Source of the DNA: an uncultured Colwellia sp.
Lineage (GTDB): Bacteria; Pseudomonadota; Gammaproteobacteria; Enterobacterales; Alteromonadaceae
Direction: 5' to 3'
NCBI GenBank assembly: GCA_913020705.1
Contig: CAJWBY010000087.1
Location: 1-18,973 of the forward strand
Length of the DNA: 18,973 nt
Positions 6,780 to 16,224 of this stretch are shown here, one piece after another. A program made the position numbers and the translations under genes. The notes under the pieces were generated by a model. It did no database searches. It worked only from the letters and a program-made list of their open reading frames with translations, and had not been told where the DNA came from. Within the stretch, counting starts at the first letter, position 1; each line of letters opens with the position of its first letter.

Positions 6780-9700
6780 CTAAACTGGCATTTTTCTATC
6801 GGCAAATGCCTTGGCTTTAGAAAAACGTTTGCTTGAACGTTCTCCGAGTTTAACAAGCATCAAATAACAGAAAGGTACCAAAAATAAACTGGTAAACGTT
6901 GAGAATAATAAACCACCAATAATTGCTACAGCCATCGGATAAGCAGCACTGTCACTTGATGCTAGTGCTAGAGGCACCATGCCGATAATCGTTGTCGCTA
7001 CGGTCATAAATATAGGTCTAATACGACTGACACAAGCTTCAATAATGGGTGTAATTATATTTTCAGTATCTACTTTTAATTTGTTAATTTGATCTATAAG
7101 TACAATACCGTTATTAACCACTATTCCCATTAAAATTAACATACCGATCATGCCTGTATCACCCAGGCCCATCCCTAAAATGGCAAAGGTCCAGTACACA
7201 CCAATAAATGCTAAACCGATAGAAGATAAAATAGCAATTGGCATTAATAGCGATTCAAAAAGAGCGGCCATTACAATAAAAATAAGGGCTAAGGCAAGCA
7301 ACATATTCATCATCATATCTTTCGCTGCTTTTTCATCTTGCGCAAACTGCTGTCCTAAGTTCCAATCATAACCAGAAGGAAAAACAATATTGTCCATAAC
7401 TTCTTGTATTTTCTCTGACGCTTCAAAACGACTTAAATCAGCTAAATTGATAGAAATCTCTAACGTCGTTCTTTGTTGTAAACGCGTAATTTGATGCATG
7501 ACTGGTTGCGTATCAAAAACAACTAATTGCTGTAAAGTAATGACCCTACCTTTACTCTCATAGATAGGTAACTCTTTGATGAGTTCAAGGGGAACAGCTT
7601 GTTCAGCGTTATATACCAAACGAATATCAACTTCACCTAATTTTGCATCACGAAATGACCTCAGATTTGTGCCACGAAGTGCGGTAGAAATACGACTCGC
7701 GATATCTTGGGTGTTTAAACCTAAACGTGATACTTTTTCGCGATCAATACGTAACACAAGCTCCATATTTTTATCTTCGCTACCAATACCAACTTCGGCA
7801 AAACCTTCCACATTACTTAACTGACTAATAATAGATTCACTCATTTCCATTAAACGTTTTGTCGAACTCCCGTTTAAGGTAACTTTTACTAGTTTTTCCT
7901 TTTGCTCTGACCAATCAAATGAAGGTCGAGCTATTGCAGTGTCTGGGAAACCTTTTTTAATTTCAGCTTTTAAATCATGAAGCGTTTTAGAATAACCGTC
8001 ATTCAGCTTAACGCGAGACATAGCAAAACTTGACCAAATTCGGCTATTCACTTGTTTGAATTCAAAGGCTTCTTGGTTGTCATATAAATATTGCTCCATT
8101 TCATCAACTAATTTACTGACATCTGCCAATTTTTGTTGTCCTTGAATATGGTAAACAATATTGATTTCTTTCTCTGTTTTACCTTTTTCATTGTTAACAT
8201 TGACCATTTGTTTGGTAAACACACCGCTAATGCAAAGCAATAAAATGACGACTCCTGTTATTTTAGGGTGGGTGAGTATTCTGGTTAAATTGGGACGATA
8301 CCAGCGGTCTAATTTTCCTTGTGTGACAACCGACGATAAGGCCTTATTGTCGACACGACTCAGCATAAGTGGAATAGCCGTTTTTGAAATAATTAACGAG
8401 GCAAAAAGTGGTAAACAAATAGCGACGGCTATTTGTTCTACTAAGATGGTAATAAAGTTTTTTTCACCCATAAGAAGTGGCATAAAAACAATCGTAGTGG
8501 TGAGAGTTCCGGTGATAATCGCAATACTAACATTATCAACTCCCTTAAGAATTTTCTCGACTGACGTTAATGATTTTTCTTGTTGCTGAAGAATACTTTC
8601 ACAAATAACCACCGAGTTATCGATAAGTAATCCAACAGCAATAAACAGTCCGGCAAGGGTTAACATATTCAAGGTGTAGCCCATAAAGTACATACCCGCT
8701 AAAGCAAAGCTTAACGAAATAGGTACAGAAGCAACAACAACAAACGTAATGTGGCTATTACGCAAAAATATAAATAAAACGATAAAAGATAAAACGATTC
8801 CAAGTGCGCCCGCTTTTAACAAGTCGCCTAATGACTCTTGAATTTCTTCACCACTATTATCTTTTATGTCAATATTGATACCTTTAAAGTCATCTTCTTG
8901 GCGAAGCGCTTCAATGAGTATAGCGATGTTATTGGTGACATCGACAACATTGGAATCAGACTCTTTAAAGACTTCTAAACCGACTGACTTCTTACGGTCT
9001 GTTCTTATTTCACTATTTTTTGGCGGAGAAGCTAAGCTAACCTTAGCGACTTCACTTAACCGAACACCCGCCTTTACTTGAAAGTTTTTGATATCAGCTA
9101 AACTTTGGTATTCGCCCTCAGGTGAAACTCTAAACTTTCTGCCGCCGTTAAGAATTGAACCCGATTTAACGAGGAAATTACTCTCTCGTAAGTCTTGTAC
9201 TAACTTCGCTTGATCAACACGATTCATGGCTAATTTTATACTGTCTAAGTGAATTTCAATGTTGGGCTTTACAACGCCTCGCATTTCAACCTTGCCAACA
9301 CCTTGAAGCCGTTCGAGAGGGTTTTTAAGTTTTTTATCAATAAAGTCATAAGCCGTTGAAAGATTTTTATCGCCTGATAACACTATGCTTAACACGGGTA
9401 TGTCTTGAGTAGAAAATTTTTCCACCCATACTTTCTGCACATCATCAGGCAAAAGATGGCGTACCATGTCAACTTTTTCACGTACATCCAATATTTTACT
9501 GTCGAGATCAACACCCAGTCCCATAATGACCTGAATTGAAGCACTGTCTGCACGACTTCTCGATCGCAGTTCAGTGATACCACCTAAAGTAGAAACAGCT
9601 TCTTCTATAGGCCGCGTAATTAAACGTTCGACCTCTTCAGGTGTAGCGCCACTGTATGGCACATTAATAAAAGCAACGGGAATGTTCAGTGCTGGCCAAC

Positions 9701-9869
9701 TTTCTTGCGGTAACAATTTACTGGCTATAAGACCGGTGACGAAAAGTGACAACATCAACATTGCCGTAGTAACCGGGCGTTTTATCGCTAAGGCGGTTAA
9801 CCAAACTGTTGCAGGTAAATCAAAGATGCTCTGCTTTATTTCTTTCTTTTTAGCTGTTGAAGGAGTCAT
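6780..9869 (-). CDS. RND efflux permease, second of the pair
   Basis: A 1029-residue RND-superfamily inner-membrane pump with the usual duplicated layout: TM1 near residues 32-52 after IKRPVTTAML, a first large periplasmic loop with PYSGATPEEVERLITRPIEE (about 71-90), TM2-6 near 350-480, a second periplasmic loop, and TM7-12 at the end. The proton-relay region of TM4 reads AVGLLIDNSVVICES; its Asp is residue 417, followed by Asn instead of the second Asp of AcrB. The TM10 segment is MGIVVNNGIVLIDQIN, with Asn where AcrB has its relay Lys. This signature is common in a large RND subgroup. The pump should export small toxic compounds using the proton gradient; the substrate is unknown. I chose the ATG at 9869 rather than an ATG 72 bases upstream because GAGG lies six bases before it and it follows the previous stop codon by one base. 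Confidence 0.9.
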   Translation of the reverse strand: MTPSTAKKKEIKQSIFDLPATVWLTALAIKRPVTTAMLMLSLFVTGLIASKLLPQESWPALNIPVAFINVPYSGATPEEVERLITRPIEEAVSTLGGITELRSRSRADSASIQVIMGLGVDLDSKILDVREKVDMVRHLLPDDVQKVWVEKFSTQDIPVLSIVLSGDKNLSTAYDFIDKKLKNPLERLQGVGKVEMRGVVKPNIEIHLDSIKLAMNRVDQAKLVQDLRESNFLVKSGSILNGGRKFRVSPEGEYQSLADIKNFQVKAGVRLSEVAKVSLASPPKNSEIRTDRKKSVGLEVFKESDSNVVDVTNNIAILIEALRQEDDFKGINIDIKDNSGEEIQESLGDLLKAGALGIVLSFIVLFIFLRNSHITFVVVASVPISLSFALAGMYFMGYTLNMLTLAGLFIAVGLLIDNSVVICESILQQQEKSLTSVEKILKGVDNVSIAIITGTLTTTIVFMPLLMGEKNFITILVEQIAVAICLPLFASLIISKTAIPLMLSRVDNKALSSVVTQGKLDRWYRPNLTRILTHPKITGVVILLLCISGVFTKQMVNVNNEKGKTEKEINIVYHIQGQQKLADVSKLVDEMEQYLYDNQEAFEFKQVNSRIWSSFAMSRVKLNDGYSKTLHDLKAEIKKGFPDTAIARPSFDWSEQKEKLVKVTLNGSSTKRLMEMSESIISQLSNVEGFAEVGIGSEDKNMELVLRIDREKVSRLGLNTQDIASRISTALRGTNLRSFRDAKLGEVDIRLVYNAEQAVPLELIKELPIYESKGRVITLQQLVVFDTQPVMHQITRLQQRTTLEISINLADLSRFEASEKIQEVMDNIVFPSGYDWNLGQQFAQDEKAAKDMMMNMLLALALIFIVMAALFESLLMPIAILSSIGLAFIGVYWTFAILGMGLGDTGMIGMLILMGIVVNNGIVLIDQINKLKVDTENIITPIIEACVSRIRPIFMTVATTIIGMVPLALASSDSAAYPMAVAIIGGLLFSTFTSLFLVPFCYLMLVKLGERSSKRFSKAKAFADRKMPV

Positions 9870-9870
9870 A

Positions 9871-12800
9871 TTATGCCTCAGCACTATTTTTAGACAGTTC
9901 ACTATCCGTTCTTGGATTCTCAGGATCATTGCATTCAACAATGTATTTCTTCCTGTCGAACAAGCTATACAGCACAGGAATTAACAACAAGGTCAGCACA
10001 GTAGCGACCAGTAAACCGCTCATTACTGTAATAGCGAGTGGCGCTCTTAATTCAGCCCCTTCCCCGCTACTGAACGCTAAAGGTGCTAAGCCTAAGATAG
10101 TGGTTAATGACGTCATGATAATTGGACGAAAACGTGAACGACTTGCTTGCATAATCGCTGTTAGTTTATCAACGCCTTTATGTCGTAACTGATTAATTCT
10201 ATCAACCAATACGATCGCGTTATTCACTACGATCCCCGTTAACATGATTACACCAATTAGCACGATAACACTGATATTAGTGCCCGTAACGTACAATCCT
10301 AAAACAGAACCTAACACGGCAAGGGGAATAGAAAATAAAATAATGAAGGGATTTAATAACGACTCAAACTGCGAGGCCATCACTAAATAAACCAAAAATA
10401 CAGCTAAGGCTAGCGCCATCATTAATGAAGAAAAAGAGCTTTCCATTTCTTCATTTTGGCCGGCAACTTTTGCTTTAAGATTGAAAGGTAAATAGAGTTC
10501 TTTCACTAAGTCTTCAGCCTTAGCTGCCGCCTCAGATAAATCACCGTAAGCTAAAGATGCTGAAATAATAGCAACACGACTTTGATCAATGCGATTAATT
10601 TCATTAGGGCCAATACTTTCAGTAATACTGGCTACTGAAGATAAAGGTAACGATTTTGCTTGTTGTGAATTAACCGTTAGCTGACGGATAGCTTGTGCAG
10701 AATTTCTAGCGCTTTCATCTGCCCTGACTAAAATATCAACTTGTCTGTCTTGTAAGTTATATTTACTTGCTACCGAACCTGCGATTTTAGTTACTAGCTG
10801 ATCCGCAATGTCTGAAGCCTTTAGCTCTAAACTTGCTAAACGTTCATTATCGAAACTGATTTTCAACTCAGGCTGCCCTGCTCGCAAACTATTATTGAGA
10901 TCGATAAACTGTTTGTCCATCGACATTATTTCCATTAACTGGTCGCTGTATTTTTTTAGACCCTCCAGATCGTATCCTGACAAAATAATTTGTAGAGGAC
11001 GTTCCGTGGTGAACATTTCTGTTTGTACAATTTCTGCACTTACATCTGCCATCTGTGCAACTTTAGCGCGTACAACCGACTTCACAGCTTCAATATCATC
11101 ACTACTTTTAAGCGCAACTAGAAGCTGCCCCCAGTTTTCACCACCTTTACTGGCTGAACTCATCATTAAGCTGCCACTTCCTGCTAATGAATAACTGTGT
11201 TTTACACGTTCATCTTTAGCAATTGTTGCCGCGAGGTCTTTCAAGCGTTTGTCTGTAATATAAATAGGTGTGCCTTGCGGCAAGGTTAATTCAATCGTAA
11301 ATTCTGACTTCGCGACTTCAGGCACTAATTCAACAGCAATTCGAGGGAATAAACTCATTACGACAAAAGCAAAGGCGATACTAAGACCCACTAAAACCGT
11401 CCTATTTTCGAGGGACAATTTCAATAATTCACTGTAAGCAGATGCTATTTTTTCAAAATATAAGCTAAATACTCTATGCGCAGGTTTAAAAATAAAACTG
11501 ACGATTTTTGTAAGTAAATTTGTAATAAGTAACAAAGCTTTAGTTAATATTAACGGTAAATAATTAAACACTAATAGGAATGGAAATGCTGAAATTTGAA
11601 TGATTATTTTAACAATCTTCTTTCTTGATGTAAGCGGTATATTAGGCGTTTCATTTTCTAATACTTCATCGTTATTTTCGTCCAGCATTTTATCTTTACT
11701 AAATTGGCGCGATGCTAACATCGGAATTAACGTTAACGCTACGACCAAGGAAGCTAATAAAGCAAACGTAACTGTCATTGCTTGATCACTGAATAATTGT
11801 CCGGCGAAACCTGTAACAAAAGCTAAAGGGAAAAATACGGCTAAAGTGGTCAAAGTAGAAGCAATTACGGCACCAGATACTTCATCAGTACCTTTGACTG
11901 CGGCTTCAATTATACTTGCGCCTTTTTCACGATATCGTGCGATATTTTCGAGAACAACGATTGCGTTATCAACCAATAAACCAACGGCTAAAGCAATGCC
12001 TCCCAACGACATGATGTTAAGACTGATATTATTAGCGAACATTAAATTAAACGTGGCGATAATTGAAATAGGTATCGCTAATGAAATAATGATGGTGTTG
12101 AAAAAGTTACCTAAGAATAAATACAGGATGAGCATGGCAAGAAGCCCACCTAAAATAGCGGCACTTTTCACTTCATCTACGGCATTAACGATAAATTCAG
12201 ATTGATCATAAATAACGGTAAAAGTAAGTTCTTCAGGTAAGGTTTCTTCAAGCTCTGCTAATTTATCGTTAACAGCTTTGGCAACGGTTACCGTATTCGC
12301 ATCACCCTCTTTGTATATGGCAAGTTCAATCGCTTCATTGTTATTAATACGCGTAATATCTGTACGTTCTTTTTCTCCATCAATCACTTGTGCAATATCT
12401 TTAAGATAGACAGTTTTACCATCGGCTTGCTTAATAATCATATTGCTAAGTTGTTCTAACGAAACAAATTGATTAACCGTTCTCACTAAATATTCTTGTT
12501 GACCGTCATACACGCGCCCCGCAGACATATTAATATTTTCACTTTGAATGCGTGAAACGATGCTTTGTGCTGTTATGCCTCGGCGTGCTGCTTTTTCTTG
12601 ATCAAAAACAACTTGTATTTCTTGCTGCAAACCACCACCTAACTGCACGGCAGCAACACCAGAAATAGTTTCAAGTTGTCGTTTTATTTCTTGTTCGGCA
12701 AATGTACGTATTTTTTTTAATGCGCGAGGATGGGTATTTTCAGTTGATAAGCCTAAACGAATAATGGGATCAAGTGCGGGATTAAAGCGCAGAATAACAG

Positions 12801-13170
12801 GCTTATTAACATCTTTAGGTAACGAAATAATATCGAGTTTTTCTCGAACATTTTGCGTAGCAAAATTCATTGCTACGCCCCACTCGAATTCAATAACCAC
12901 ATCTGACTTCCCAGCTTTAGAAATCGAATGTACTTTGCGAATACCTTTAACAACGCCTACTGACTCTTCAATAGGTTTACTGATTAATTGTTCAATTTCA
13001 GCAGGAGCCGCGCCAGGGTTTTCAGTTCTTACGGTTAACGTTGGATAAGAAAGGTCTGGCAACAAAGAAACAGAAAGACGTGAAAAACCTACCATGCCAA
13101 ATAACATCACAGCGAGCGTAAACATCGCTACTGTAACAGGGCGCTTAACCACAGTACTAACAATACTCAT
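9871..13170 (-). CDS. RND efflux permease, first of the pair, with extra hydrophobic insert
   Basis: A 1099-residue proton-driven RND pump. TM1 is at about 11-31. The first periplasmic loop starts with SVSLLPDLSYPTLTVRTENP and includes AAPAEIEQLISKPIEESVG. TM2-6 lie near 335-488. TM4 reads AVGLLVDNAIVVLENIARYR, with Asp401 as the retained relay acid. TM10 has LTGIVVNNAIVLVDRINQLR, lacking the AcrB-type Lys. Between the two halves, residues about 490-580 form a longer than usual linker: an acidic stretch, then about 40 hydrophobic residues near 520-562, before TM7 at 591-609. This explains the length above the usual ~1020-1050. AAAGGA lies ten bases before the ATG. It is translated just before the second pump (one base apart) and after the adaptor (66 bases), so all three are one operon. 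Together they could form a mixed trimer as MdtB and MdtC do; that is inference. Confidence 0.92.
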   Translation of the reverse strand: MSIVSTVVKRPVTVAMFTLAVMLFGMVGFSRLSVSLLPDLSYPTLTVRTENPGAAPAEIEQLISKPIEESVGVVKGIRKVHSISKAGKSDVVIEFEWGVAMNFATQNVREKLDIISLPKDVNKPVILRFNPALDPIIRLGLSTENTHPRALKKIRTFAEQEIKRQLETISGVAAVQLGGGLQQEIQVVFDQEKAARRGITAQSIVSRIQSENINMSAGRVYDGQQEYLVRTVNQFVSLEQLSNMIIKQADGKTVYLKDIAQVIDGEKERTDITRINNNEAIELAIYKEGDANTVTVAKAVNDKLAELEETLPEELTFTVIYDQSEFIVNAVDEVKSAAILGGLLAMLILYLFLGNFFNTIIISLAIPISIIATFNLMFANNISLNIMSLGGIALAVGLLVDNAIVVLENIARYREKGASIIEAAVKGTDEVSGAVIASTLTTLAVFFPLAFVTGFAGQLFSDQAMTVTFALLASLVVALTLIPMLASRQFSKDKMLDENNDEVLENETPNIPLTSRKKIVKIIIQISAFPFLLVFNYLPLILTKALLLITNLLTKIVSFIFKPAHRVFSLYFEKIASAYSELLKLSLENRTVLVGLSIAFAFVVMSLFPRIAVELVPEVAKSEFTIELTLPQGTPIYITDKRLKDLAATIAKDERVKHSYSLAGSGSLMMSSASKGGENWGQLLVALKSSDDIEAVKSVVRAKVAQMADVSAEIVQTEMFTTERPLQIILSGYDLEGLKKYSDQLMEIMSMDKQFIDLNNSLRAGQPELKISFDNERLASLELKASDIADQLVTKIAGSVASKYNLQDRQVDILVRADESARNSAQAIRQLTVNSQQAKSLPLSSVASITESIGPNEINRIDQSRVAIISASLAYGDLSEAAAKAEDLVKELYLPFNLKAKVAGQNEEMESSFSSLMMALALAVFLVYLVMASQFESLLNPFIILFSIPLAVLGSVLGLYVTGTNISVIVLIGVIMLTGIVVNNAIVLVDRINQLRHKGVDKLTAIMQASRSRFRPIIMTSLTTILGLAPLAFSSGEGAELRAPLAITVMSGLLVATVLTLLLIPVLYSLFDRKKYIVECNDPENPRTDSELSKNSAEA

Positions 13171-13236
13171 AAAAAATAATTCCTTTAGATTTAACGGTTA
13201 GGTAAAAGCAAAACCATATTCATTTGTTTGTGTCGC

Positions 13237-14352
13237 TTAACTTTCTGCCGCTTCCTTTACGGTATTATTATCAGTACTTTGTTTTGTACTTTCTTCTTCA
13301 GGCTCTTCTTCGCCAATTATTTTCACTGGGCTATCAATTTTTAAACCTTGTTGACCTACAATCACTATGGGTTCTTCCGCGTTTAATGGCGTTAATATTT
13401 CAACAAAACCATTTTGTTCAAAACCGGTAACAACAGTAACTTTTTTTGCTTTATGATCTTGAATAACGAATAAGCTTGTTTCCGTGTCTGTCACAAGCAA
13501 AGCATTTTGTGGCACTATTTGCGCATTGTCATGAACATCAAGGGTTAATGACACTTTTGCGAACATGCCAGGCTTCAAGACATGATCATCATTATTCACT
13601 TTCAACGTTACTTTAAAAGTACCTGACTCTGTATCAATAATCGGTGAAATCAAACCGACAGTTGCTGGTACTGATTTTTCGTTAGCAGGGAAATTCAAAT
13701 AAGCTTTTTGATTAATATGAACATTATTCATTTCAGATTCAGGCAAATAAACAACACCTTGCAAAGTATCTAATGCAACTATTGTGAACATTTCGCTACC
13801 TGCGTTTGCGGTCATGTTGCCTTCTTTAACCATTCTTGAGGCAATAACACCTGATATTGGTGCCCTAACTTTAGAATCTCGCACTTTTATCTTGGCAACT
13901 TTCTGTTGGTTTCTTCTCGTTTTAACTAAAAACTCGAGTTTTTCTAAATCTTTAGCTGGAATTAACTGTTTGCCATCGATGGGTCTACTACGATTATATT
14001 CTGCAACGGCTGAATCAACATCGATGGTAGTACGTTCTAGTTCTAATAAATAGTTTTCAGAATCAATCTCAGCTAATACTTGCCCTTTGACTACAGACAT
14101 TCCCTCTTCAACAAGTATTTTCTCAATCATTCCATCAACTTTATTGGTCACTTTACTTTCAGATTTTGCTTCAAGTACCGCAGTAGTTCTATAGGTATTT
14201 GTTATGGTTCGATTCTCAACGAGCGTTGTTTCTACAGGTACCTTATATACTTTTTTTTCTTTCTCTTCGGTTTTATCTTCATTACAAGCGCTTAAAGCTG
14301 CAACTAAAAATAATGGTAATAATAATGAGGTTAAGAATGAATTCAGGCGCAT
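13237..14352 (-). CDS. RND efflux membrane-fusion lipoprotein (periplasmic adaptor)
   Basis: A 371-residue adaptor that would join the two downstream pumps to an outer-membrane channel. Residues 1-22 are a lipoprotein signal peptide with lipobox LSAC, the modified residue being Cys23. A charged linker (EDKTEEKEKK) follows. Then comes the first lipoyl half (about 57-105, SKVTNKVDGMIEKILVEEG and KGQVLAEID), a short helical hairpin (about 106-165), the second lipoyl half (KVRDSKVRAPISGVIASRMV), a beta-barrel (about 180-270, including TESGTFKVTLKVNN and LKPGMFAKVSL) and a C-terminal membrane-proximal domain. The last 30 residues are acidic and low in complexity. It is the first gene of the operon; no TolC-type channel gene is in the window, so a channel encoded elsewhere is presumably shared. 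GGA seven bases before the ATG is a weak ribosome site. The product class is secure, the substrate unknown. Confidence 0.92.
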   Translation of the reverse strand: MRLNSFLTSLLLPLFLVAALSACNEDKTEEKEKKVYKVPVETTLVENRTITNTYRTTAVLEAKSESKVTNKVDGMIEKILVEEGMSVVKGQVLAEIDSENYLLELERTTIDVDSAVAEYNRSRPIDGKQLIPAKDLEKLEFLVKTRRNQQKVAKIKVRDSKVRAPISGVIASRMVKEGNMTANAGSEMFTIVALDTLQGVVYLPESEMNNVHINQKAYLNFPANEKSVPATVGLISPIIDTESGTFKVTLKVNNDDHVLKPGMFAKVSLTLDVHDNAQIVPQNALLVTDTETSLFVIQDHKAKKVTVVTGFEQNGFVEILTPLNAEEPIVIVGQQGLKIDSPVKIIGEEEPEEESTKQSTDNNTVKEAAES

Positions 14353-14563
14353 AACGATCCGTTGTATTTATAATTATAATTATGCTTATTTTATCCGCAT
14401 AGGTCACTAATATACAAATAGCTTTTGTTGGTTATTAAAAATTCAATTGTAACCAGTTATGATTATTAATATGCATAAATTTATTCAATAAAAAAATGTC
14501 TAAAATGTATAACTGCGGCTAGAGTTTAATAAGATATTTAGCAAAAATAAATATAAGGTGAAT
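14353..14563. promoter_or_regulatory. Divergent promoter region of the efflux operon and truncated-hemoglobin gene
   Basis: 211 AT-rich bases between two divergent starts must hold both promoters. On the plus strand a weak pair is TTGTAA at 14447-14452 and TATGCA at 14470-14475, 17 bases apart. On the minus strand TTGTAT followed after 17 bases by ATAAAA is equally weak. A near-palindromic TATAATTATAATTAT lies close to the adaptor start. I see no operator of a named repressor family, and no regulator gene is adjacent. Confidence 0.35.
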
Positions 14564-14992
14564 ATGTCCAAATCAATGACATTCGAAAAAATGGGTGGGA
14601 GAAATAGCCTCATACATATAAATAAAATATTTTACGATAAAGTTTATAAACATCCGTGGTTAAAACAATATTTTGAACAAATTCCGCAACAGCACATTGA
14701 AGACCAACAAGTAGATTTTATGCAAAAAGTACTGGGTGGAGAAAACTTATATGTTGGAAAGGCTCCACCTTTAGCGCATATGCACATTTTAATTAATGAA
14801 GAGATTTTTCAAGTAAGGAAACAATTATTAGAGGAGGCCTTTGCTGAAGCTTTCGCTAAACAAGAACTTATTGATAAATGGCTTGCTTTAGATAACTCCT
14901 TTAAACGCGTACTTTTTAAAGATTCTTCTGCACAATGCAAAAGACGATTTAAAACTGATGATATTTTAGATTTTCCTAACCCACAAAGATGA
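14564..14992 (+). CDS. Truncated hemoglobin (2/2 globin)
   Basis: A 142-residue cytoplasmic heme protein. The visible fold markers are the Gly-Gly turn (MGGRNSLIHINKIFYDKVY, residues 10-28, with Tyr24 in the B helix), the E-helix segment VDFMQKVLGGENLYVGK (about 50-66) and the F-helix LAHMHILINEEIF (about 70-82), in which His72 or His74 should be the proximal heme ligand. The C-terminal ~25 residues extend past the globin core and are basic. Family members bind oxygen or nitric oxide and often protect against nitrosative stress or supply oxygen; the exact role here is inference. The start was moved to the ATG at 14564 because AAGG sits five bases before it; an in-frame GTG at 14558 overlaps that site and would add only two residues. 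It is divergent from the efflux operon and appears monocistronic. Confidence 0.85.
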   Translation: MSKSMTFEKMGGRNSLIHINKIFYDKVYKHPWLKQYFEQIPQQHIEDQQVDFMQKVLGGENLYVGKAPPLAHMHILINEEIFQVRKQLLEEAFAEAFAKQELIDKWLALDNSFKRVLFKDSSAQCKRRFKTDDILDFPNPQR

Positions 14993-15111
14993 CTATCTGC
15001 TAAAGCTAAAAATATTCATATGCTTTTCAAAAGAGAATAATTAAATTTAAAGCCCGAACTTAATGCATTATGATTAACAGAAAAATTTTATCTTATTATC
15101 AAGGTTGTTAA

Positions 15112-16011
15112 ATGTTTCTCATTAAATTTCTCCCTTTAGCCATTTTTACGTCAGCTTTATGTGTACTTCCTGTCATTGCCAACGATAAAGGTGAATCACC
15201 TGTTCGTGAACTCACAGGCTTTGAAAATTTAAATGAAAGTCAACCATTATGGGAGTTTGGGGTTGGTGGCGGCGCTATTGAAGTAGCGGACTACCCTGCT
15301 TCCGGCGAACGAAACTTTATCGCTTTAGCGGCTCCGTATGTCGTTTATAGAGGCGATGTGTTTCGTGTTGGTGGAGAAAATGGTATGCGTGCGGTGGTTG
15401 TTGAAACCAACGATTTTGAATTAGATTTATCCTTTGGAGGGGCATTCCCTGCCGACAGTGAAGACAATACTTCGCGAGCTGGCATGCCTGAATTAGACTT
15501 CCTTTTTGAAGTAGGTCCGCAATTAATTTATCGCGTTAAAGATTATAAATTTAAGAACGGCGGAGATGGGAGGTTAAAAGCTCGGTTACAAGCAAGAGCA
15601 GTTTTCTCGACTGATTTTAATAGAATAGATGGTCGTGGCTTTGTTTTCGAACCCACTATTTCTTACCAACAACGCGGTGTTATTTTTAAAGAAACGGGGT
15701 TAAGAGTAGCATTCAGTATGAGTTACGCTTCGGAAGAATTACAAGATTATTTTTATCAAGTTGACTCCTCCTTTTCGAATAGTAGTCGAGCACAATATGA
15801 TGCTAAAGCTGGCTATTTGGGCGCAGCCCTTTCGATGGGTTTATCATTTCCTATTCATAAAAATATCCGAGGGTTTTTAACCGGTTCAACGCAGTTTCAT
15901 CAAGGTTCAGCAAACCAAGATAGTCCACTCTATGAAAAAGACATCACCTACAGCTTCGGCATTGGATTTGTTTGGCGAATGTACACAAGTGACACTAAAG
16001 CAAGTTGGTAG
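15112..16011 (+). CDS. MipA/OmpV family outer-membrane protein
   Basis: A 299-residue exported beta-barrel of the MipA/OmpV family. Residues 1-23 are a signal peptide (Lys5, hydrophobic core, PVIA before Asn). The mature part begins near PLWEFGVGGGAIEVADYPAS and continues with alternating strands (FIALAAPYVVYRGDVFRVGG, ELDLSFGGAFPADSEDNTSR, LDFLFEVGPQLIYRV). It ends in SFGIGFVWRMY followed by a short tail. The conserved early Y-P/S segment and the PxxD-like F-P-A-D-S loop fit the family. Family members include MltA-interacting scaffolds and OmpV-type antigens; a murein-synthesis scaffold role cannot be assumed. AAGG seven bases before the ATG supports the start. The 119 bases upstream separate it from the hemoglobin gene, so it probably has its own promoter. 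Confidence 0.88.
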   Translation: MFLIKFLPLAIFTSALCVLPVIANDKGESPVRELTGFENLNESQPLWEFGVGGGAIEVADYPASGERNFIALAAPYVVYRGDVFRVGGENGMRAVVVETNDFELDLSFGGAFPADSEDNTSRAGMPELDFLFEVGPQLIYRVKDYKFKNGGDGRLKARLQARAVFSTDFNRIDGRGFVFEPTISYQQRGVIFKETGLRVAFSMSYASEELQDYFYQVDSSFSNSSRAQYDAKAGYLGAALSMGLSFPIHKNIRGFLTGSTQFHQGSANQDSPLYEKDITYSFGIGFVWRMYTSDTKASW

Positions 16012-16208
16012 TTATATACAATAGGTAACAATTGATCGCACCAATAAAAAAGCAATGCTTTAGCATGAGAAAAGGGGAAACTATAAGAATGATTCAATCT
16101 TTTCAGTAATGTAAATACCAAATATTATGCTTAATAATATAATATTTATAATGAGTTGATGAACTTACATTTCTATTTACGGTCTACTTAGCAAAGGAAG
16201 GTATTTCG

Positions 16209-16224
16209 AAGGAGTTTTACAATA
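16209..16224 (+). promoter_or_regulatory. Shine-Dalgarno plus non-canonical ATA start of the TonB/TolA-like gene
   Basis: AAGGAG at 16209-16214 is followed after seven bases by ATA at 16222-16224, the spacing expected for a start codon. The frame is open from the stop TAG at 16189 and holds no ATG, GTG or TTG before the TTG at 16318. Starting at ATA adds a complete membrane anchor that later starts would destroy. Rare initiation at ATA, or a mutated or misread ATG, would explain it. Confidence 0.5.

Noticed and set aside
9870..9941. Upstream ATG extending the second RND pump by 24 residues
   Set aside because: It would overlap the end of the first pump by 71 bases; the internal ATG at 9869 has a better ribosome site and ideal coupling to the preceding stop.
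7150..14410. Several 60-140-codon plus-strand open frames across the efflux operon
   Set aside because: They are antisense shadows of strongly supported RND and adaptor genes and show no family features.
16048..16066. Small hairpin ATGC-TTTA-GCAT after mipA
   Set aside because: Only four base pairs and no T tract; too weak to call a terminator.
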